From: Burkholderiales bacterium
GTDB lineage: Bacteria > Pseudomonadota > Gammaproteobacteria > Burkholderiales > Casimicrobiaceae
NCBI GenBank assembly: GCA_025354075.1
Contig: JANXNO010000223.1
Span: 1 to 19,785 of the forward strand
Reading direction: 5' to 3'
DNA: 19,785 nt
Below the pieces are notes generated by a model, which did no database searches, was not told the origin of the DNA, and saw only the letters and a program-made list of their open reading frames with translations. How positions within the stretch are numbered: the stretch's first letter is position 1; each line of letters begins with the position of its first letter. A program made the translations under genes and the position numbers. Positions 16,431-19,785 of this stretch are shown here, one piece after another.

Positions 16431-17561
16431 ATGGCACTCGTTACCAATATCTCGCCGTTCAAGGCCCTTTGCATTCCACAAGCGTTCTACCACGGCAGAA
16501 TTTACGACTGCGTGTTGCTGAAGGCCACTTTCAAGATCGCGCATGACGGGACGCTGTTGCCGCTTACCAACCAGCCCAATTTCGTGCTCAACGACCAAAC
16601 GGAGCCCGAAGCGGAAGTTGCCGCTATGGTGCGCCAAAAACCCGAGAAGCGCCGTAAGAAAGACGCCGAGCCGTACGACCCCGACGACTACGCAGCGATA
16701 CGGTGTCCGAGCGAAATCATCGCCTACAAGCCCGCCACCGATGTGATCGTTGTGGGAAGTGCTCGCACACAAGGTGGCGAGCCACTGCCGCGCTGGTTGG
16801 TCAACCTGCGTGTGGTGACAAAAAAGCAAAAGGTCTGTATCGACAAAACAATCAAGGTATCAGGCCCGAGCCGTTGGACTCACACGCTGCTGGGCGGCTG
16901 GAAGCGATCTGAGCCTACCGAGGTGACACAGGTGGCGCTCTGCTTTGCTAGCGCCTACGGAGGAATCGTTGACGATGGCGCGCACCAAAAGGATGTCTAT
17001 TGGGATAACCCCGGCGGCATCGGATTTTTTGGACGCCGTGGCGCTGACCCGTTTCAGTCGCACCCTGCGCCGCAAATTGAGCGGCCGGATCAAGTCGCAA
17101 CCTCAGTCGAAGCGCCGATGGAGGCCGCTGGCCTCAGCGCGGTGTCGGCACGACAAACCGAGCGCTTGCAATTTGCAGGCACGTTCGACAAAGCATGGCG
17201 AGACAAAGTCGCGCCCAACGTGCCACTTGATTTCGACACCGCCTTCTGGAATTTGGCGCCTCGGGATCAAGTCGTGTCTCCATACCTTGAGGGCGGCGAA
17301 AGGATACAGACGGTCGGATTGTTCCCAACCCCCGACGGAGCGCTCGACTTTGCACTGCCCCGGATGACGGCGCAAGTCGTTTGTTTGCGGGGCGGCGTGC
17401 TCGGACGTTCACAAATGATGGATCTGGACACCGTCATCATCGACGCTGATCGCAGGCATGTCACGTTGCGCTGGCAGACCATTGTTGAGCAAAGCGAAGG
17501 CTTTGACGAGTACGAGGTCATCGGGCTGGTTAAGCCCGATGCCAACGGTCAGGCAGCGTAG
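16431..17561 (+). CDS. DUF2169 family T6SS accessory (adaptor) protein
   Basis: DUF2169 proteins are encoded between VgrG and PAAR-like or effector genes and are thought to help load the effector on the spike. The 376-residue protein shows the family start MALVTNISPFKALCIPQAFYHGRIYDCVLLKATFKI, where an N-P/S-F motif and a VVVKATF-like strand are typical. It also has the central AYKPATDVIVVGSA, then LPRWLVNLRV, VSGPSRWTH, and the C-terminal GGERIQTVGLFPTPDGALDFALPRM block. No signal peptide or membrane helix is visible. A charged insert (QKPEKRRKKDAEPYDPDDY, about 68-86) precedes the core. It is 17 bp after vgrG and only 2 bp before the Rhs gene, which points to a matched set with that effector. 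Confidence 0.92.
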   Translation: MALVTNISPFKALCIPQAFYHGRIYDCVLLKATFKIAHDGTLLPLTNQPNFVLNDQTEPEAEVAAMVRQKPEKRRKKDAEPYDPDDYAAIRCPSEIIAYKPATDVIVVGSARTQGGEPLPRWLVNLRVVTKKQKVCIDKTIKVSGPSRWTHTLLGGWKRSEPTEVTQVALCFASAYGGIVDDGAHQKDVYWDNPGGIGFFGRRGADPFQSHPAPQIERPDQVATSVEAPMEAAGLSAVSARQTERLQFAGTFDKAWRDKVAPNVPLDFDTAFWNLAPRDQVVSPYLEGGERIQTVGLFPTPDGALDFALPRMTAQVVCLRGGVLGRSQMMDLDTVIIDADRRHVTLRWQTIVEQSEGFDEYEVIGLVKPDANGQAA

Positions 17562-17563
17562 CG

Positions 17564-19785
17564 ATGTCCTCTCCAAAAGTCATTAAGAACGCGCAGCAGC
17601 GTCCCGATCACTTCGCCACACCGGTGTCGCCCGGATTCAAGGCATTGCCCATTGCCAACCGCATGGTGCCGGTCGTCCCGGCCGTTTCGTTTGCGGTTGC
17701 GACGGGGGTTTCAACCACGGTCAAAAACGAGGGCGGTTTCCCTTCGTTTTTGCTGTCGTCCGAAGCGCTCGACGTCGTCAAGGGCATGAAGTTCAAGCCA
17801 GATGAGGCGTCGGGTAGTAATGGGGTCGATGGCTCAAGGCAAACCATCCACGGCAACACCGGATGGATCACGCCGATGCCGGGGCGCAAGTTTCCGACGC
17901 CACCGCTGCCCGGCGCGATCAACGCGGGGGTGATTGCGAGCGACGAGGTCACGTGCTTGAACGTGTTAGAGCAAATGATTGAGCTGATGGCTGCACGCCT
18001 GTATGGTGAGCTGACGTCCGATCCGATGAAGTTCTACCGGGAGTTCAGTGCCGCAGAAGCTGCGTCAAATCTTGAGTGGGCAAAGAATCTGCCTGGTGCT
18101 GTGTGGGATGGCATAAAGGACACCGCCGGTGCGATATGGGATGGCTTCAAGTGGGTAGGCGGCAAGATCTCGGACGGTGCCGGTGCTGTCGTCGGCGCGG
18201 TCAAAGACCCGGCGGCGGCCTACGCGCAGGCCAAGGCCGCCGCTGAGTCCGCCGCGCAGTCAGCAGTGGCAGCTTATGAGGCCGTCAAGCAAGGCATAGA
18301 CGTGCTTTCTGACCCCGCAAAGCGCGATGCCGTCATTGACGAAATCAAGAATTGGCTTCGAGAGCAGCTAGCAGGCGAAGCGTGCGCGATGGCCAGGGTG
18401 CTGTCGGAGGCGTTAACCGCCGACAAATCGTTAGCGACACAAATGGGCGAGCTCAAAGCGGCCATCCAACAGCAGGCCGCCGAGGTCGCAGGCCAGGTCG
18501 CCATTGCGGTGGTGGGCGATAAAGGTCTGTCAAAGCTTGCCACTGTTGCCAAGGCCACAGGAGCTGGCGGCAAAATCGCCGGTTTGGCCGAAGGCGTGGG
18601 CAAGCTTATCGATCGCATTGGTGATCGCCTCAGTGGCAAGCTCACTGGCAAGGGCAAGATTCCGTCGAAGGAGCCACTGCCCCATCCGCACACGTCCCCA
18701 CCGCCCAAAGAGCCCGGCCATCCGCCCGCAGGCGGCAACGAAGGCCCGCCCGTCTCTGGCGGCTGCAAGCTCTCGCCGTGCGCCGTTAAGGGCAAGCCGA
18801 TTAGCGTGGCCTATGGCTGCAAGGTGCTGTTTGACGCGCTCGATCTTGACTTCGATCTACCCGGCCGGCTGCCGCTGCCTTGGCAGCGGAGCTACGCCTC
18901 AGACAACGCCGCCATCGGCATTCTCGGTCAAGGTTGGACGCTGCCACTGTCGCTCACCATTGAGCGCTCAGGCAGCGATGGGCTCACCCACACGCTCATT
19001 GACGAGGCGGGACGACGCGTTGAATTTGGCGTGTTGAGACCGGGAGAAACGAGCGAGATTCGCGGCGAGCACTTGCGCGTCGTCTCCACCGACAACGGTC
19101 GGGTAGAAATTGTTGATCCTGAGAGCGGCGCACGCTCCATTTTTGCGCCGCTATCGATTGGTGAATCAAACGCCACGGGTGGGCACCGCAACGCGGCCAG
19201 TGATGCCGCCAACGCCTTGGTTCTGGTCGCATTGCTCGACGCCAACGACAACCAGATTCGCTTTGGTTATGGTGATGAATATGGCGCCGTTGCCGCGCTA
19301 CCGACCACCTTGATCGACAGCGCGGGGCGCACGCTCGCGCTCCACTACGCCCGCCAGGGTCGCGCTGGAGAGCAACCCGACGCACCCGCGCAAGCGCGCG
19401 GCTGGCGCTTAACCGACGTCGTGCAACACGGTGTGCTCGCAGGTAACGGCGTCTATCAGCGCTTTGATGAACCCATCCACTTGGTGTCCTATCTGTACGA
19501 CCGCGAAGGTGACCTGGTCGAAGTGCGAAACGCTGTAGGCGAACCCACCCGTCAATTCGCCTACGACAATCACATGCTGGTGATGCATCGCCAACCCGGT
19601 GGCATGGCGTCGCACTACGAATACGACCGAACCGCCCCCTCAGGCAAAGTCGTTCGCAACTGGACGGACGACGGACGCAGCTGGCGGTTCGACTACCTTA
19701 ACGCAAGCGATGACGACACCCCCGCCTGCTGGCGCGGCACGGGCTTCAACAGCGCATGGAAAGAAACCCGCATCACCGACCAGCT
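17564..19785 (+). CDS. Rhs/YD-repeat T6SS effector, 5' part (runs off the window)
   Basis: The ATG at 17564 is 2 bp after the DUF2169 stop, and the frame is open for 740 codons to the window edge, so the gene is partial. Residues 1 to about 130 (SSPKVIKNAQQRPDHFATP..., HGNTGWITPMPGRKFPTPPLPG) are a domain I do not recognise; they lack a canonical PAAR signature. An Ala-rich helical stretch (about 165-360) follows, then a Pro-rich linker (366-397), then a DUF6531-like segment opening with C401-KLSPC-406, AYGCKVL and LPLPWQRSYASD (W440, then LGQGWTLPLSL). YD/RHS-type repeats begin by about 642 (SYLYDREGDLVEVRNAVGEP, FAYDNHML, HYEYD). Rhs proteins form a shell that encloses a C-terminal toxin; here that toxin and its immunity gene lie outside the window. 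Confidence 0.88.
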   Translation, partial: MSSPKVIKNAQQRPDHFATPVSPGFKALPIANRMVPVVPAVSFAVATGVSTTVKNEGGFPSFLLSSEALDVVKGMKFKPDEASGSNGVDGSRQTIHGNTGWITPMPGRKFPTPPLPGAINAGVIASDEVTCLNVLEQMIELMAARLYGELTSDPMKFYREFSAAEAASNLEWAKNLPGAVWDGIKDTAGAIWDGFKWVGGKISDGAGAVVGAVKDPAAAYAQAKAAAESAAQSAVAAYEAVKQGIDVLSDPAKRDAVIDEIKNWLREQLAGEACAMARVLSEALTADKSLATQMGELKAAIQQQAAEVAGQVAIAVVGDKGLSKLATVAKATGAGGKIAGLAEGVGKLIDRIGDRLSGKLTGKGKIPSKEPLPHPHTSPPPKEPGHPPAGGNEGPPVSGGCKLSPCAVKGKPISVAYGCKVLFDALDLDFDLPGRLPLPWQRSYASDNAAIGILGQGWTLPLSLTIERSGSDGLTHTLIDEAGRRVEFGVLRPGETSEIRGEHLRVVSTDNGRVEIVDPESGARSIFAPLSIGESNATGGHRNAASDAANALVLVALLDANDNQIRFGYGDEYGAVAALPTTLIDSAGRTLALHYARQGRAGEQPDAPAQARGWRLTDVVQHGVLAGNGVYQRFDEPIHLVSYLYDREGDLVEVRNAVGEPTRQFAYDNHMLVMHRQPGGMASHYEYDRTAPSGKVVRNWTDDGRSWRFDYLNASDDDTPACWRGTGFNSAWKETRITDQ

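Overview
The window reads as a chromosomal segment of a betaproteobacterium, probably Burkholderiales-like. The basis is a G+C content that looks like the high fifties, proteobacterial-type protein sequences, short G/C-rich dispersed intergenic repeats, and a type VI secretion (T6SS) VgrG/Rhs operon. The lineage is inferred from gene content, not from a marker gene. There is no rRNA, tRNA, CRISPR array, transposase or integrase.

Layout. (1) 1-2906: a SelO-type protein AMPylase (103-1656, +) converges on a DUF3592 membrane protein (1745-2665, -). The latter is divergent from an ABC transporter, and the shared promoter region carries a perfect 14-bp palindrome. (2) 2907-5661: a three-gene importer of the NMT1/THI5-SsuA class: substrate-binding protein, ATPase and permease. 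The binding-protein gene is separated from the other two by a long inverted pair of a dispersed G/C-rich repeat. (3) 5658-6502: a PIN-domain toxin plus ribbon-helix-helix antitoxin. Its promoter overlaps the permease stop codon and its -10 box is the exact centre of a 32-bp dyad that ends at the toxin ATG, so the toxin mRNA should be nearly leaderless. (4) 6583-7098 (-): a small stand-alone SET-domain methyltransferase with a post-SET cysteine cluster. (5) 7099-8882: a leader region and serS. (6) 8983-10743: a winged-helix/TolB-like/TPR protein. (7) 11063-12703: a COG2509-type FAD-dependent oxidoreductase.

(8) 13064 to the right edge: a T6SS operon with overlapping or closely spaced genes: tagH-like FHA protein, vgrG, a DUF2169 accessory protein, and a large Rhs-type gene that starts at 17564 and stays open to the last base. 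The Rhs product has an N-terminal region I cannot assign, then an Ala-rich helical stretch, a Pro-rich linker, a DUF6531-like segment and the start of YD/RHS repeats. Its C-terminal toxin, and any immunity gene, lie beyond the window. The logic appears to be: VgrG is the spike, DUF2169 the loading adaptor, the Rhs protein the cargo and perhaps also the spike tip, and the FHA protein a scaffold or regulatory element of the secretion machine.

The most rewarding places to look further are the unassigned N-terminus and missing tip of the Rhs effector, the TA operator/leaderless promoter, the 36-nt hairpin before tagH, the AAGTCGACTT palindrome shared by two intergenic regions, and the SET-domain gene.
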